Assembly (NCBI GenBank): GCA_015061285.1 | Contig: SUWW01000004.1 | Span: 121,963-185,962 of the forward strand | DNA from: Bacteroidales bacterium | GTDB taxonomy: Bacteria > Bacteroidota > Bacteroidia > Bacteroidales > Marinilabiliaceae | Direction of reading: 5' to 3' | DNA length: 64,000 bases | Shown: piece after piece, positions 27,676 through 37,534 of the stretch | Layout of the letters: each line of letters opens with the position of its first letter | How positions within the stretch are numbered: the stretch's first letter is position 1 | Program-made: the position numbers and the translations under genes | The notes under the pieces: generated by a model | Databases searched by the model: none | What the model was told of the DNA's origin: nothing | Seen by the model: the letters and a program-made list of their open reading frames with translations, nothing else

Positions 27676-28668
27676 CTATTCGAAAATTCTCAGTTGCCCC
27701 ATGTCGAAGTTGGGCGGGAAGGTGAGGGTAGGGTTGTCGTTGTTGTAATACGACAACTGAGTTATCAGCGGACTGTTCGAAAGGTCGATGGATGTTAGGC
27801 GATTGTTGCTGCAATTGAGGTACTCCAACTTTGGGCAACGGCTGAGCTCTATCTGCTCAAGTTGGCAATCGCTGCAGTTGAGCACCACGAGCGACAGGCT
27901 ATCGCTAAAATCTTTCGCATCGCCCAAACGCAATCGTCGTAGATTCGGACAGTTGTGACAATCGAGGTTTTTTAGTTTTGTGCATTTCGAAACGTCCAAA
28001 CGCTCAAAATAGCATTGCGAGCAATCGAGTTCTTCAAGTTTTGTGTTTTTCGAAAAATCCATATCGCTCGCGTTGATTTTATACATTACGAGCGTTTTCA
28101 GATTCGAAAAATAGCTAACTGCTTTCATCGATACAGCCACGGTGTCGGGCACCATCGATTGCAGGTCGCGCAGATTGAGCTGAGTCACCGAAGATATTTC
28201 AGCACCTTGAAGCTCGCCATCGCCATTCTTATCGAAATCGCGAAGGAGCAAACTCATAAGTACATCGCTCGACGACGTAATTCGTTTGTCGACCACCACT
28301 AAAGTGCTTGCACTAAAGTCGCCCCAAGTGACGCTGATAGTTGTCTCGCCTATACTTACGCCCTGCAATACGCCATCTTGGTTGACTGTGGCAACCTCTT
28401 CGTTGCTTGACGTCCATACAGGTTCGTCGCTTGGTATGCCCGTGTTGCAATTGTCGGGGTAGTAGCCTATGGTGAATTGCGTAGTACTATCTACCATAAT
28501 TATTGGTTCGTATGGCGTGATGTAAATATTCACCAAGTAGCGCGTTGCCTCTTCGTCGTTGCAACGTGCAAACATGCTAATTGCAAATGCAACAATAGCT
28601 ATATATATGTATGAACGGCGTTTCAATGCAAATTCTATTTCTGTAATAATAAACCTGAATATCTCCAT
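27676..28668 (-). CDS. Leucine-rich-repeat surface lipoprotein with Ig-like (BIG2) domain
   Basis: Up to 330 residues. After a membrane/signal segment (KRRSYIYIAIVAFAISMFARC) comes a BIG2-type domain (about 45-125, VWTSSNEEVATVNQDGVLQG), an EF-hand-like loop DFDKNGDGELQGAEI, then short leucine-rich repeats (LEELDCSQCYFERLDVSKC, LKNLDCHNCPNLRRLRL, LEYLNCSNNRLTSIDLS). This architecture is typical of Bacteroidales cell-surface binding proteins. The ATG at 28668 lies inside a terminator-like hairpin; a TTG at 28626 would give a compact lipoprotein signal starting at KRRSYIYI and may be the true start. PBP1A is the next gene, 34 nt downstream. Confidence 0.75.
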   Translation of the reverse strand: MEIFRFIITEIEFALKRRSYIYIAIVAFAISMFARCNDEEATRYLVNIYITPYEPIIMVDSTTQFTIGYYPDNCNTGIPSDEPVWTSSNEEVATVNQDGVLQGVSIGETTISVTWGDFSASTLVVVDKRITSSSDVLMSLLLRDFDKNGDGELQGAEISSVTQLNLRDLQSMVPDTVAVSMKAVSYFSNLKTLVMYKINASDMDFSKNTKLEELDCSQCYFERLDVSKCTKLKNLDCHNCPNLRRLRLGDAKDFSDSLSLVVLNCSDCQLEQIELSRCPKLEYLNCSNNRLTSIDLSNSPLITQLSYYNNDNPTLTFPPNFDMGQLRIFE

Positions 28669-28691
28669 TTTATTGTGGAGTTATTCAGGTT
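28652..28691 (-). terminator. Long hairpin, probable terminator
   Basis: AACCTGAATA/TATTCAGGTT (10 bp), one mismatch, then CTCCA/TGGAG (5 bp) around an 8-nt loop. T-rich sequence lies on both sides (seven T at 28691-28697 on plus; TTTATTATTA on minus), so it can act in either direction. It would end the transcript from leuS and the periplasmic protein gene, and it overlaps the annotated ATG of the LRR gene. Confidence 0.65.
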
Positions 28692-28758
28692 TTTTTGTCT
28701 TTTTCGATGATTCTTCGCTAAGCTCCGAATGTCAACGATGGATCAATAATCCAATTGA

Positions 28759-29601
28759 TTAGTCGGCCATCTTCTTCAAGTCCTTGCGCAAAAGGCGGTC
28801 TGGAGTCTTCTTGTCGATGTTGTGGTAATCGAAATAGTACATTTGGCTATCGTCGGCACCGAGTAGAATCTTGAAGCAACGAGTGTTGAATTTAGCTTTG
28901 TCTGGTCCAACCTTGTGGAGAAATACCACGTCTTTAGCGCGCTCGTTGATAGCCTTCGTAATCTCTTCGCGAGTAACAAGTTTCACTGCGCCAGGGTAAA
29001 CTTTAGCAATGTCGGCTTCGGTTTTTATGTCCTTATCAAGCTCTTCGGCAAGGAAGTATATTGTCTTGCCCTTCAGCGACTTGATATTTTTGTTGTAGTA
29101 TACCAGCGGAGTCTTGCTGATGAGTTTTGGATTCTCTTTTATCATCTCCACATGGTTTTGAATGAAGCGCAAGAACGAGTTTATCTTGTAGGTATAATCT
29201 TGGTTCTCGTCGCTTGCATAGTCGAGCGGAATAGATATGAGGTCGGGCATATCGGTCACTTTACCTTTTTCTTTACCCATAAGTAGGCTGAGGTAAGTAT
29301 AGCGCGCACGCGTTTTGTCCTTCTCGTAGGTAACAGTAGTTGTCAGCAAAAACGAGAACGATGGATCTTTGCGGCGTGTCTCAAACTCTTTCGTTGTTAT
29401 GAAGTCATATTTTGTGAGTTTCCACTCTTGCTCCATCGCCTTTTTTATGGTGAGGTTATAGTCGCTCATGACGTTGTCGTCGAGCACAACGAGAGTGCGC
29501 GATTCGCTAAATCGCTCATAGTCTTTAGGCGTAGGTACGCTGTTTTGTGCTGCTGCCATCGTACATAACAAAAGCACTAATGATAATATTGTGTATTTCA
29601 T
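28759..29601 (-). CDS. Hypothetical periplasmic protein
   Basis: A 280-residue exported protein, unknown to me. MKYTILSLVLLLCTMAAAQ is a clean signal peptide, which favours the ATG at 29601 over 29607. The body is alpha/beta and Lys-rich: TLVVLDDNVMSDYNLTIKKA, then TKYDFITTKEFETRRKDPSF, which pairs an early beta strand with a helix as in small Rossmann-like domains, and a C-terminal YYFDYHNIDKK. No membrane anchor. It lies 35 nt after leuS on the same strand and is probably cotranscribed, with a strong hairpin 60 nt after its stop. Confidence 0.6.
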   Translation of the reverse strand: MKYTILSLVLLLCTMAAAQNSVPTPKDYERFSESRTLVVLDDNVMSDYNLTIKKAMEQEWKLTKYDFITTKEFETRRKDPSFSFLLTTTVTYEKDKTRARYTYLSLLMGKEKGKVTDMPDLISIPLDYASDENQDYTYKINSFLRFIQNHVEMIKENPKLISKTPLVYYNKNIKSLKGKTIYFLAEELDKDIKTEADIAKVYPGAVKLVTREEITKAINERAKDVVFLHKVGPDKAKFNTRCFKILLGADDSQMYYFDYHNIDKKTPDRLLRKDLKKMAD

Positions 29602-29636
29602 AACCATTGATAAAAATTATGTTGATACTTAATTAG

Positions 29637-32459
29637 TTATGCTACTACTACGTTCACGATTTTATTAGGTACAACGATGATTTTCTTCACTTGTTTACCA
29701 TCGATATACTTCTGCGACTGTTCATTTTCGAGCACTGCTTTTTCAATGGCTGCTTTGTCCATATCGAGCGGAAGTTCGAGCATGAAACGTGTCTTGCCGT
29801 TGAACGAAATTGGGTAGTTGAATGCGCTCTCTACCAAATATTTCTCATCGAAGGTTGGCCATGCTGCGTCGAGCACTGTGGTGTCGTGACCGAGCTGGTG
29901 CCAAAGTTCTTCGGCAATGTGAGGTGCAAATGGTGTCAGCAATACTACAACCGATTCCATCACTTCGCGTTTGTTGCACTTGAGGTCGGTGAGTTCGTTG
30001 AGCAATATCATGAACTGGCTTATGCAAGTGTTGAACGAGAAGTTTTCGATGTCGTTTGTGATTTTCTTGATGGCCTTGTGCAACGCTTTCAACTCTTTCG
30101 CATCGGCTTTAGCATCAACAATGCCACCGTCGAATACGCGCCAAAGTTTTTTGAGGAATTTATGTACGCCATCGATGCCGTTTGTATCCCAAGGCTTCGA
30201 AAGTTCGATAGGACCGAGGAACATCTCGTACATACGCAACGTGTCGGCACCATATTTCTCCACAATCATATCAGGGTTGACAACGTTGAACATCGATTTC
30301 GACATTTTCTCTACTGCCCAACCGCATATGTATTTACCATCTTCGAGCTCGAATTCTGCTGTAGCAAACTCTGGTCGCCATGCTTTGAAGGCTTCGAGGT
30401 CGAGTTGGTCGTTGCTTACAATATTTACATCGACGTGAATTGGCGTAACATCGTATTTATCTTTCAAACCAAGACTTACGAATTTGTTGGTGTCTTTGAT
30501 ACGATAAACGAAGTTGCTTCGTCCTTGTATCATGCCCTGATTTACAAGCTTTTGGAATGGTTCTTCGGTCGACGAAACGCCAAGGTCGAAGAGGAATTTG
30601 TTCCAGAAACGGCTGTAGATAAGGTGACCCGTAGCATGTTCCGAACCGCCAACGTAGAGGTCGACATTCTTCCAATATTCGTTTGCCTTTTTCGACACAA
30701 GTGCATCGTTATTATGGTTATCCATATAACGCAAATAGTATGCGCTCGAACCTGCAAAACCAGGCATTGTGTTGAGCTCAAGTGGGAATACTGTCTTGTT
30801 GTCGATAAGATTTTTATCTACCACTTGGTTGTTCTTCTCGTCCCAAGCCCATTTCTGAGCATGACCGAGAGGAGGCTCGCCAGTTTCTGTTGGTAAGAAT
30901 TTGTCTACTTCGGGCAATTCGAGCGGAAGTTTGTCCGCAGGAATCATATAAGGCATTCCATCTTTATAGTATACAGGGAATGGCTCGCCCCAGTAGCGTT
31001 GACGTGAGAATATGGCATCGCGGAGACGGTAGTTGACCTTCACGCGACCTATTTTGTTTTCGGTTACATATTTCTTAGTAGCTGCAATGGCCTCTTTCAC
31101 AGTGAGTCCGTTGAGCGAGAAGTCGATATAAGGCTTAACGCCAGCGCGAGGTGAGTTGCTAACTATGCCCTCTTTGGCGTCGTAGCTCTCTTCCGACACG
31201 TCGGCTCCTTCGATGAGCGGAATGATGGGGAGGTTGAAGTGCTTAGCAAATGCGTAGTCGCGGCTATCGTGAGCAGGAACGGCCATGATGGCACCTGTGC
31301 CGTAGCCCGAGAGTACATATTCGCTTACCCAAATTGGAATAGCCTCGCCAGTGAATGGGTTGATAGCGTACGAACCAGTGAATACACCAGTCACTTTGCG
31401 GTCGCTAATGCGGTCGCGTTCGGTGCGTTTCTTCACGTAGTCGATGTATTCCGCAACGGCTTGCTTCTGCTCGGCTGTGGTAACTTGCGATACGTAGTCG
31501 CTTTCTGGCGCAAGCACCATGAACGTTACGCCAAACATGGTGTCGGCGCGTGTTGTAAATATGGTAAACTTGACGTCGGAATCCTTCACCGAGAACTCAA
31601 CCTCGGTACCTTCCGAACGACCAATCCAGTTTTTCTGAGTCTCTTTTATCGATTCGCTCCAGTCGATGGTCTGAAGTCCGTCGAGGAGGCGCTGAGCGTA
31701 TGCACTGACACGCAAGCACCATTGGCGCATCTTCTTCTGAACTACAGGATAACCGCCGCGCACCGAAACGCCATCTACAACTTCATCGTTGGCAAGCACA
31801 GTGCCGAGCTTCGGGCACCAATTGACCATCGTCTCGCCAAGGTAGGCAATGCGGTAGTTCATAAGCACTTGCTGCTTTTTCTTCTCGTCCCACGAATTCC
31901 ATTCGTCGGCAGTGAAACGCAACTCTTCGCTCTGAGCTACGTCGAGGCCTTGATTGCCTTCGGTCTCGAAGTGTTTTATAAGTATGCTGATAGGCAGCGC
32001 CTTTTTCTCTTTGTTGCAATAGAACGAGTTGAACATCTGTTGGAAAGCCCACTGTGTCCATTTATAATATGCAGGGTCGCAAGTGCGCACTTCGCGATCC
32101 CAATCGAAGCAGAACCCTATTTTGTCGAGCTGCTCGTGGTAGCGATTGATGTTCTGACTTGTAGTAATGGCTGGGTGTTGACCCGTTTGTATTGCATATT
32201 GCTCGGCTGGCAAACCGTATGCATCGTAGCCCATAGGATGAAGCACGTTGAAGCCTTTGAGGCGTTTGTAGCGTGCAAAAATATCGCTGGCTATGTAGCC
32301 AAGAGGGTGACCTACGTGCAATCCTGCTCCCGACGGATAGGGGAACATGTCGAGGATGTAGTATTTAGGTTTGTTGCTGTCGTTGTCGACTTTATAAACA
32401 TTGTTATCCGACCAATATTTTTTCCATTTGGCCTCGATCTCTTTGAAATTATATTCCAT
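29637..32459 (-). CDS. leuS: Leucine--tRNA ligase
   Basis: A 940-residue class I synthetase. The HIGH-type motif is HVGHPLGY (about 44-51), the CP1 editing domain spans about 240-430 with [16 protein letters not shown], and the KMSKS loop is present as KMSKSMFN. The anticodon-binding and C-terminal domains are complete. The start [16 protein letters not shown] at 32459 is preferred over an upstream in-frame codon at 32504, because that codon would lie inside or upstream of the promoter -7 element. Confidence 0.98.
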   Translation of the reverse strand: MEYNFKEIEAKWKKYWSDNNVYKVDNDSNKPKYYILDMFPYPSGAGLHVGHPLGYIASDIFARYKRLKGFNVLHPMGYDAYGLPAEQYAIQTGQHPAITTSQNINRYHEQLDKIGFCFDWDREVRTCDPAYYKWTQWAFQQMFNSFYCNKEKKALPISILIKHFETEGNQGLDVAQSEELRFTADEWNSWDEKKKQQVLMNYRIAYLGETMVNWCPKLGTVLANDEVVDGVSVRGGYPVVQKKMRQWCLRVSAYAQRLLDGLQTIDWSESIKETQKNWIGRSEGTEVEFSVKDSDVKFTIFTTRADTMFGVTFMVLAPESDYVSQVTTAEQKQAVAEYIDYVKKRTERDRISDRKVTGVFTGSYAINPFTGEAIPIWVSEYVLSGYGTGAIMAVPAHDSRDYAFAKHFNLPIIPLIEGADVSEESYDAKEGIVSNSPRAGVKPYIDFSLNGLTVKEAIAATKKYVTENKIGRVKVNYRLRDAIFSRQRYWGEPFPVYYKDGMPYMIPADKLPLELPEVDKFLPTETGEPPLGHAQKWAWDEKNNQVVDKNLIDNKTVFPLELNTMPGFAGSSAYYLRYMDNHNNDALVSKKANEYWKNVDLYVGGSEHATGHLIYSRFWNKFLFDLGVSSTEEPFQKLVNQGMIQGRSNFVYRIKDTNKFVSLGLKDKYDVTPIHVDVNIVSNDQLDLEAFKAWRPEFATAEFELEDGKYICGWAVEKMSKSMFNVVNPDMIVEKYGADTLRMYEMFLGPIELSKPWDTNGIDGVHKFLKKLWRVFDGGIVDAKADAKELKALHKAIKKITNDIENFSFNTCISQFMILLNELTDLKCNKREVMESVVVLLTPFAPHIAEELWHQLGHDTTVLDAAWPTFDEKYLVESAFNYPISFNGKTRFMLELPLDMDKAAIEKAVLENEQSQKYIDGKQVKKIIVVPNKIVNVVVA

Positions 32460-32492
32460 TTGTTTCTGAATTTGCGCAAATAATATCGGGCG

Positions 32493-32500
32493 CAAAGTTA
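32493..32500 (-). promoter_or_regulatory. Promoter -7 element TAACTTTG for leuS
   Basis: Exact TAnnTTTG match on the minus strand, 33 nt before the leuS ATG. It decides the shorter start. Confidence 0.55.
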
Positions 32501-32767
32501 CCATAAATAATTAGGAAAGAGAGTAGAGTGTAAAGTGTAGTATCGTATGAATTGAAAAATTTATTTGCTGTCGCATAAATATTTTTTTTCAGTGCGGTGT
32601 GGGCAGTATGCTTGCGCCGAACGAAATAGATGGAAATATTCAAGCTACATATTATTAATATCAATCTCTTTTAGAGTGCATAAGTATTGTTATGACAGTT
32701 TCTTGATATGGATTTTTCAATTATTTTTGAGCCAATTATTTACGTATACACGAAAAACTTTTTTGTT

Positions 32768-33385
32768 ATGAGCACGCTATCAAAAATACTCCAAATAGCT
32801 GTTTTGGCTTGCATTGTTCTATTGCAACAAGCTTGTGTTGAAGATGACGAAAAAACAGGCTCGATACTCTCGGGCGAATGGTATGGCGACTTCGGCATGT
32901 GCTACGATTATACCTACAGGAATCATCGTGGCGACACAATCACGGAAACTTTTTTGTCTTCCGATACTCACATTATTTTCTATCCTAAGCATGGCAATAG
33001 ATATTCCGATAATGGTTATGGTTACCAATATGATTACTATCGTTATGGTCCGTACGAATACAAATTCTACTATTTCGATTGGCATGTAAACAATGGCATC
33101 ATCTCCCTCGACTATCCGATAGATCCTGAACTTAGCACTGATATTTTGGACTATAGAATGGACGAAAGTGTAGGTATTTTCATTGGCCGCTTTGCAGGAA
33201 GTGATACGCGTTTTACACTTCGCAAAGTGTCTGAATACCTAAATTGGGATGAACTAAACTCTATAATACGCAACAACTGGATGTCTGTTGCCAACGATGC
33301 AAACACAGAAGTGTTTCAACCCAGTTTTTCTATTGAGGGCAACGTTGTAAATCCATGGAATAGATTTGCTACTCCGCGTGAATAG
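32768..33385 (+). CDS. Hypothetical lipoprotein, tyrosine-rich
   Basis: A 205-residue lipoprotein; the start at 32768 gives MSTLSKILQIAVLACIVLLQ and lipobox QQAC (Cys23). The mature part is unusually rich in Tyr, Asp and Gly (YSDNGYGYQYDYYRYGPYEY) and looks all-beta, ending with FRLRK-like strands and NPWNRFATPRE. I do not recognise a family; size and pattern recall small lipocalin-like lipoproteins of Bacteroidales. A -7 match TATTTTTG at 32722-32729 lies 38 nt upstream. Divergent from leuS. Confidence 0.6.
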   Translation: MSTLSKILQIAVLACIVLLQQACVEDDEKTGSILSGEWYGDFGMCYDYTYRNHRGDTITETFLSSDTHIIFYPKHGNRYSDNGYGYQYDYYRYGPYEYKFYYFDWHVNNGIISLDYPIDPELSTDILDYRMDESVGIFIGRFAGSDTRFTLRKVSEYLNWDELNSIIRNNWMSVANDANTEVFQPSFSIEGNVVNPWNRFATPRE

Positions 33386-33567
33386 CGCCGATAGGTGTAC
33401 AAAATAATTGCATAGGTGATTTGCTCGCTTAGGCAATGAAAGCGCATGTTGTGTCCTAAAATGTAGGCGAAAAATTAGCGCATACTTATACACAAATTGC
33501 GTACGACGGAAATATCTGATTTTTTATTCATTATTTTCGTAGGTATATATATAATGAGTTCAAAAAA

Positions 33568-35493
33568 ATGAGCAAGCAGTTTTCATTACCTTACGAAGGC
33601 GGATTGGATGAAGAGACATTATCGGGTGGCATTCTGCATAACTACGAAAAGATATGGACAGACATATATCCAGAAGCGCACCCAGCATCGGAAGCAGTGG
33701 CAGATATTATTGCTGCAGGCATAAACAAATGTAAAGGTCGACTTTTTCGTCTTGGACTAACGACGGGAGTAACACCAGCAGCACTCTACGAAGAACTTGC
33801 ACAGCGCTATCAGAATGGCAAAATTTCGTTTCGCAATGTAGAAATTGTCTCTATCGACGAATATTACCCTGCAGCGGGCGACGAGATGCAAAGTCGCAAC
33901 CATCGACTGCATGAGGCCCTACTCGACAGAGTGGACATATTACCTGAAAACGTACATATACCCGATGGCACCATATCACCAGACAAAGTGTCGGACTATT
34001 GTTCACAATTCGACAAGTTGGCTCGTGGTCTCGATCTGCTTATTGTAGGTATAGGAGAAGATGGTCAAGTGGGATTCAACGAGGCCGGTAGCAATGAAAC
34101 GACACGCACACGCACAGTGCGCCTTTCATACAGTTCGCGCAAACGCCAATCGCGAAATTTCAACCACGACCTTGCTGTGACGCCTCAAAGTGCAATAACT
34201 ATGGGTATAGGCACAATGCTCACAGCCGACCATATAATACTTATGGCATGGGGCGAAGACAAAGCCAAAGCCGTAAAAGCCATTGCCGAAGGTGAAATCA
34301 GCACAGCATGTCCTGCTTCGCTACTACAACGACATAATCACATACGCTTTTTTGTAGATGCTACAGCGGGTAGTTTGCTTACTCGCGTTGTGGCGCCATG
34401 GCTCGTTGGTCCATGCAATTGGACTCCAAAGCTTCGTCGCAAAGCTGTAGTGTGGCTATGTCAGACTGTGAATAAGCCGATTCTAAAACTCACCGATCAA
34501 GATTATCTTGAAAATTCGCTCAGTGAGTTGCTCGAAAAGTATGGACCTTTCGACAAAATCAACATCGAGGTGTTCAACGACCTTCAGCATACCATAACAG
34601 GTTGGCCTGGAGGCAAACCCAATGCCGACGATAGCACTCGACCTGTGCCAGCGTCACCATTTCCCAAAACGATATTGATATTCTCACCTCACCCCGACGA
34701 CGATGTCATCTCGATGGGAGGAACATTCATACGAATGGTGTCGCAAGGGCACAATGTGCATGTGGCTTACGAGACATCGGGCGATGTGGCAGTGCACGAC
34801 GATGTTGTGCTTCAGCACCTCGATGCTGCAAAACAACTCGGTTTCGCAGATCATTTCGATGAAGTGAAAGCTATTGTAGATAGCAAAATTCCGGGAGAGC
34901 CTGAGCCTCGCAAACTACTCGACATAAAAGCTGCAATTCGTCGCAGTGAAGCACGCGCCGCTGTTCGCTCGTTTGGCTTGGACGACAACACCAATGCTCA
35001 TTTCCTCAATTTGCCTTTTTATGAGTCGGGTGGAATAAAGAAAAAACCTTGCACTCAGGTAGATATAGATATTATCAAAGATCTGATACTAAGGCTGAAG
35101 CCACAAATGATATTTATGGCTGGCGACCTCGCCGATCCTCATGGCACTCACCGAGTATGCACCGAAGCAGCCCTCTCGGCAGTTGAACAACTCAAAGCCG
35201 ATGGAGAGAAATGGCTCAGCGCCACGCATATATGGCTCTATCGTGGAGCGTGGATGGAGTGGGAACTTGGCAGAGTGGATATGGCAGTTCCTCTTAGCCC
35301 TGATGAGGTAGTGAAGAAGCGCCACGCTATTTTCAGACATCTTTCTCAAAAGGATATTGTGCCCTTCCCTGGCGAAGATCCTCGCGAATTTTGGCAACGC
35401 GCCGAAGAACGTACACAAAATACAGCTCATCTCTATGATAAACTTGGGATGGCTGAATATCAGGCAATTGAAGTATTTCTAAAACTCTGTTAA
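33568..35493 (+). CDS. NagB-like / PIG-L deacetylase fusion protein
   Basis: A 641-residue two-domain protein. Residues about 35-285 are a glucosamine-6-phosphate deaminase (NagB) fold. Residues about 365-600 are a PIG-L/LmbE zinc deacetylase domain with intact HPDDD (His375, Asp377, Asp378) and DPHGTH (His525, His528). In the NagB part Asp97, Asp165 and Glu172 are kept, but the position of catalytic His143 of E. coli NagB is Gln167 (GIGEDGQVGFNEAG). The adjacent true nagB has GVGEDGHIAFNEP. The fusion may bind or deacetylate an amino sugar phosphate rather than deaminate it. The nagB start follows its stop by 2 nt, so the two form an operon. Confidence 0.85.
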   Translation: MSKQFSLPYEGGLDEETLSGGILHNYEKIWTDIYPEAHPASEAVADIIAAGINKCKGRLFRLGLTTGVTPAALYEELAQRYQNGKISFRNVEIVSIDEYYPAAGDEMQSRNHRLHEALLDRVDILPENVHIPDGTISPDKVSDYCSQFDKLARGLDLLIVGIGEDGQVGFNEAGSNETTRTRTVRLSYSSRKRQSRNFNHDLAVTPQSAITMGIGTMLTADHIILMAWGEDKAKAVKAIAEGEISTACPASLLQRHNHIRFFVDATAGSLLTRVVAPWLVGPCNWTPKLRRKAVVWLCQTVNKPILKLTDQDYLENSLSELLEKYGPFDKINIEVFNDLQHTITGWPGGKPNADDSTRPVPASPFPKTILIFSPHPDDDVISMGGTFIRMVSQGHNVHVAYETSGDVAVHDDVVLQHLDAAKQLGFADHFDEVKAIVDSKIPGEPEPRKLLDIKAAIRRSEARAAVRSFGLDDNTNAHFLNLPFYESGGIKKKPCTQVDIDIIKDLILRLKPQMIFMAGDLADPHGTHRVCTEAALSAVEQLKADGEKWLSATHIWLYRGAWMEWELGRVDMAVPLSPDEVVKKRHAIFRHLSQKDIVPFPGEDPREFWQRAEERTQNTAHLYDKLGMAEYQAIEVFLKLC

Positions 35494-35495
35494 CT

Positions 35496-36290
35496 ATGAA
35501 ATTAATTATTAGAAACAATGCGGCGGAAGGTTCTCTATGGGCTGCTCAACGCATAGCTAATGCCATACGCGCTAAAGCCGTATACAGCGACAAACCTTTT
35601 GTCTTAGGATTGTGCACGGGTTCTACTCCCATTGCAACATACACCGAACTCATTCGTATGGTGAAAGCTGGTGAACTGTCGTTTCGCAATGTAATTACAT
35701 TCAACATGGACGAATATGTTGGTTTGCCCGAGAGTCACCCCGAAAGCTACCATAGCTTTATGCACCACAACCTATTCGACCACATCGATATAGTTCCAAG
35801 CAACATACATATTCTCGATGGCAATGCACCCGATCTTGCAATGGAGTGCGCTAAATATGAGCAAGCCATTGAAGATGCTGGTGGTTTCGACCTCTTTCTT
35901 GGCGGCGTAGGCGAAGATGGTCACATAGCTTTCAACGAGCCATTCTCGCCACTATGCTCGCGCACTCGAGTGGTAACGCTAACTCAAGACACGCGTGAAG
36001 TGAACGCACGCTTCTTTGGTGGTGATGCTAATGCTGTTCCTGCACAGGCTCTTACTGTAGGAGTAGCAACGGTTTTGTCGGCTCACGAAGTGGTGATACT
36101 TGCGTTCGGGCCACGTAAGGCACGTGCTCTACGCGATGCCGTGGAAGGCCCAATGTCGCACTACTGCACATTGAGCGGCATGCAAAATCATGCCAATGGT
36201 ATAATAGTTTGCGATGAAGCTGCCGTTGGCGAACTAAAAGTGTCGAGCTACCGCTATTTCAAAGCCATTGAGGCTGCCGAAGCTCTATAG
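35496..36290 (+). CDS. nagB: Glucosamine-6-phosphate deaminase
   Basis: A 264-residue cytoplasmic enzyme converting GlcN-6-P to fructose-6-P and ammonia. Residue numbers match E. coli NagB: Asp72 (MDEY), Asp141, His143 and Glu148 (VGEDGHIAFNEP) are all present, as is the phosphate loop GLCTGSTP. The substrate-binding Lys lies in GPRKARAL. It is translated 2 nt after the fusion gene. Its 3' end overlaps the convergent phosphatase gene by 37 nt. It links the neighbouring hexosaminidase, glucosaminidase and sugar kinase to glycolysis. Confidence 0.96.
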   Translation: MKLIIRNNAAEGSLWAAQRIANAIRAKAVYSDKPFVLGLCTGSTPIATYTELIRMVKAGELSFRNVITFNMDEYVGLPESHPESYHSFMHHNLFDHIDIVPSNIHILDGNAPDLAMECAKYEQAIEDAGGFDLFLGGVGEDGHIAFNEPFSPLCSRTRVVTLTQDTREVNARFFGGDANAVPAQALTVGVATVLSAHEVVILAFGPRKARALRDAVEGPMSHYCTLSGMQNHANGIIVCDEAAVGELKVSSYRYFKAIEAAEAL

Positions 36291-37534
36291 AATTTCTGTC
36301 GAAAAGTTTTCCAAGAGTAATAAGGAAAGGAGTCCGTTTGCAGTGGCAGATGGGCTTCTTTTCCGTTTAATAGCACTTTGAATAGAATCTCTGAGTTGCT
36401 TTTGCTTCGGTAAAACACAAAGTGGAGGTTTGCGCCCATTGGCACGCGGTGCGGCTGACACCAAACTGGAATATCTTCGGTGGTGACAATGTCGTGGCCA
36501 AAACCGTCTACATCGAGTGTCATAAGTAGCGGAAGAAATGTGTAGTCATGGCCAAAACGAAGATCGGCACCAACTTCACCCGATGCAATATGCGCATCGG
36601 CACACGCGATTATGTCGTCGACTATGGGGCGATAGCCAAGGTGCGTAGGCCAAGCATTTGCATAGAACTGAAATGCATCGATTTTCCACAGTGCCACGCG
36701 CTCTTCGTGCGTAAATATGTCGAAGAACGAGAGTTCGGTGTCGAGGCTATACATACCATTGGCGAAAAAATATAGGTATGATACCAAATCCCATTGTTTC
36801 TCGGCTGCCACGGCGCGGTCGACATTGCGGAAGATGCGCTGCAAAATGGCGCTATAATCCACCGTTCGGCGTATGTATTGCTCCCAAGTTTCGTTGAACT
36901 GGAGCGGCGTTTGTGTGAAATGCTCTTCGCGAAATGGGTTGCTTTTGTCGAGCGGCAAGATGGCGGGCAAGAAGCTGACGCCGAAATTCTCGAAAATGTC
37001 GAGTTGAGGATTTTGCCCTTTCAGACCAAGACAAAACGCCGACATAGTCATCACACAGCGCGTAGATGTTGACGTGCGAGCCTCAACGTGTACATTCTTA
37101 CTAAAAATTTCGGGGTAATTATCGTACATAAGCGAGGCAAGTTCCTGTTGTTGCTGCCAACCTTTTCGCGAGAGGTCGCCCACACGATAGCGCACCGACG
37201 GATAGAGTTTGTCGAAACGCTGCTTGAACGACTTGCCAAGTTCTGTCAGATTGCCTGCTTTGGCAGCTTCGTCGAAGATGGTGTTCAGTCGTTCATACAT
37301 ATCGTGCTGCCAAGCGTAACGCGCTCCGTGGCGTCCGTAGTGGCTGAGGTAGAAGGGCTCGTAGCCTTCGGGCGCAGGCGTTAACTCCACGTGGTTTGTA
37401 GGGCATATGTAATCTGTACCTGCGAGAAATTCTGGATGCTCGTTGAGTTGTTTATAGATGTCGTGCTGTTGAGCGCTAAGGCTGAGCAACGTCGCGAGCA
37501 ATAGAGTTGCGGTGGTGATTAATCGTAGAGTCAT
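36254..37534 (-). CDS. Histidine-type acid phosphatase (MINPP/phytase-like)
   Basis: A 426-residue exported phosphatase of histidine clade 2. Signal peptide about 1-21 (MTLRLITTATLLLATLLSLS). The catalytic RHGAR is at residues 68-72 (LSHYGRHGARYAW), and the proton-donor HD motif lies in LRFGHDYTFLPLL near the C-terminal third. Bacteroidales members resemble mammalian multiple inositol polyphosphate phosphatase. The substrate could be phytate/InsP or a phosphorylated sugar. It is the last gene of a coupled operon (ATGA overlap with the regulator gene), so phosphate removal from glycans is a reasonable guess. Confidence 0.82.
   Translation of the reverse strand: MTLRLITTATLLLATLLSLSAQQHDIYKQLNEHPEFLAGTDYICPTNHVELTPAPEGYEPFYLSHYGRHGARYAWQHDMYERLNTIFDEAAKAGNLTELGKSFKQRFDKLYPSVRYRVGDLSRKGWQQQQELASLMYDNYPEIFSKNVHVEARTSTSTRCVMTMSAFCLGLKGQNPQLDIFENFGVSFLPAILPLDKSNPFREEHFTQTPLQFNETWEQYIRRTVDYSAILQRIFRNVDRAVAAEKQWDLVSYLYFFANGMYSLDTELSFFDIFTHEERVALWKIDAFQFYANAWPTHLGYRPIVDDIIACADAHIASGEVGADLRFGHDYTFLPLLMTLDVDGFGHDIVTTEDIPVWCQPHRVPMGANLHFVFYRSKSNSEILFKVLLNGKEAHLPLQTDSFPYYSWKTFRQKFYRASAASMALK

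Noticed and set aside
29691-32483. 401- and 414-codon open frames antisense to leuS
   Set aside because: Shadow frames of leuS; low-complexity, Cys/His/Phe-rich translations with no domain pattern.
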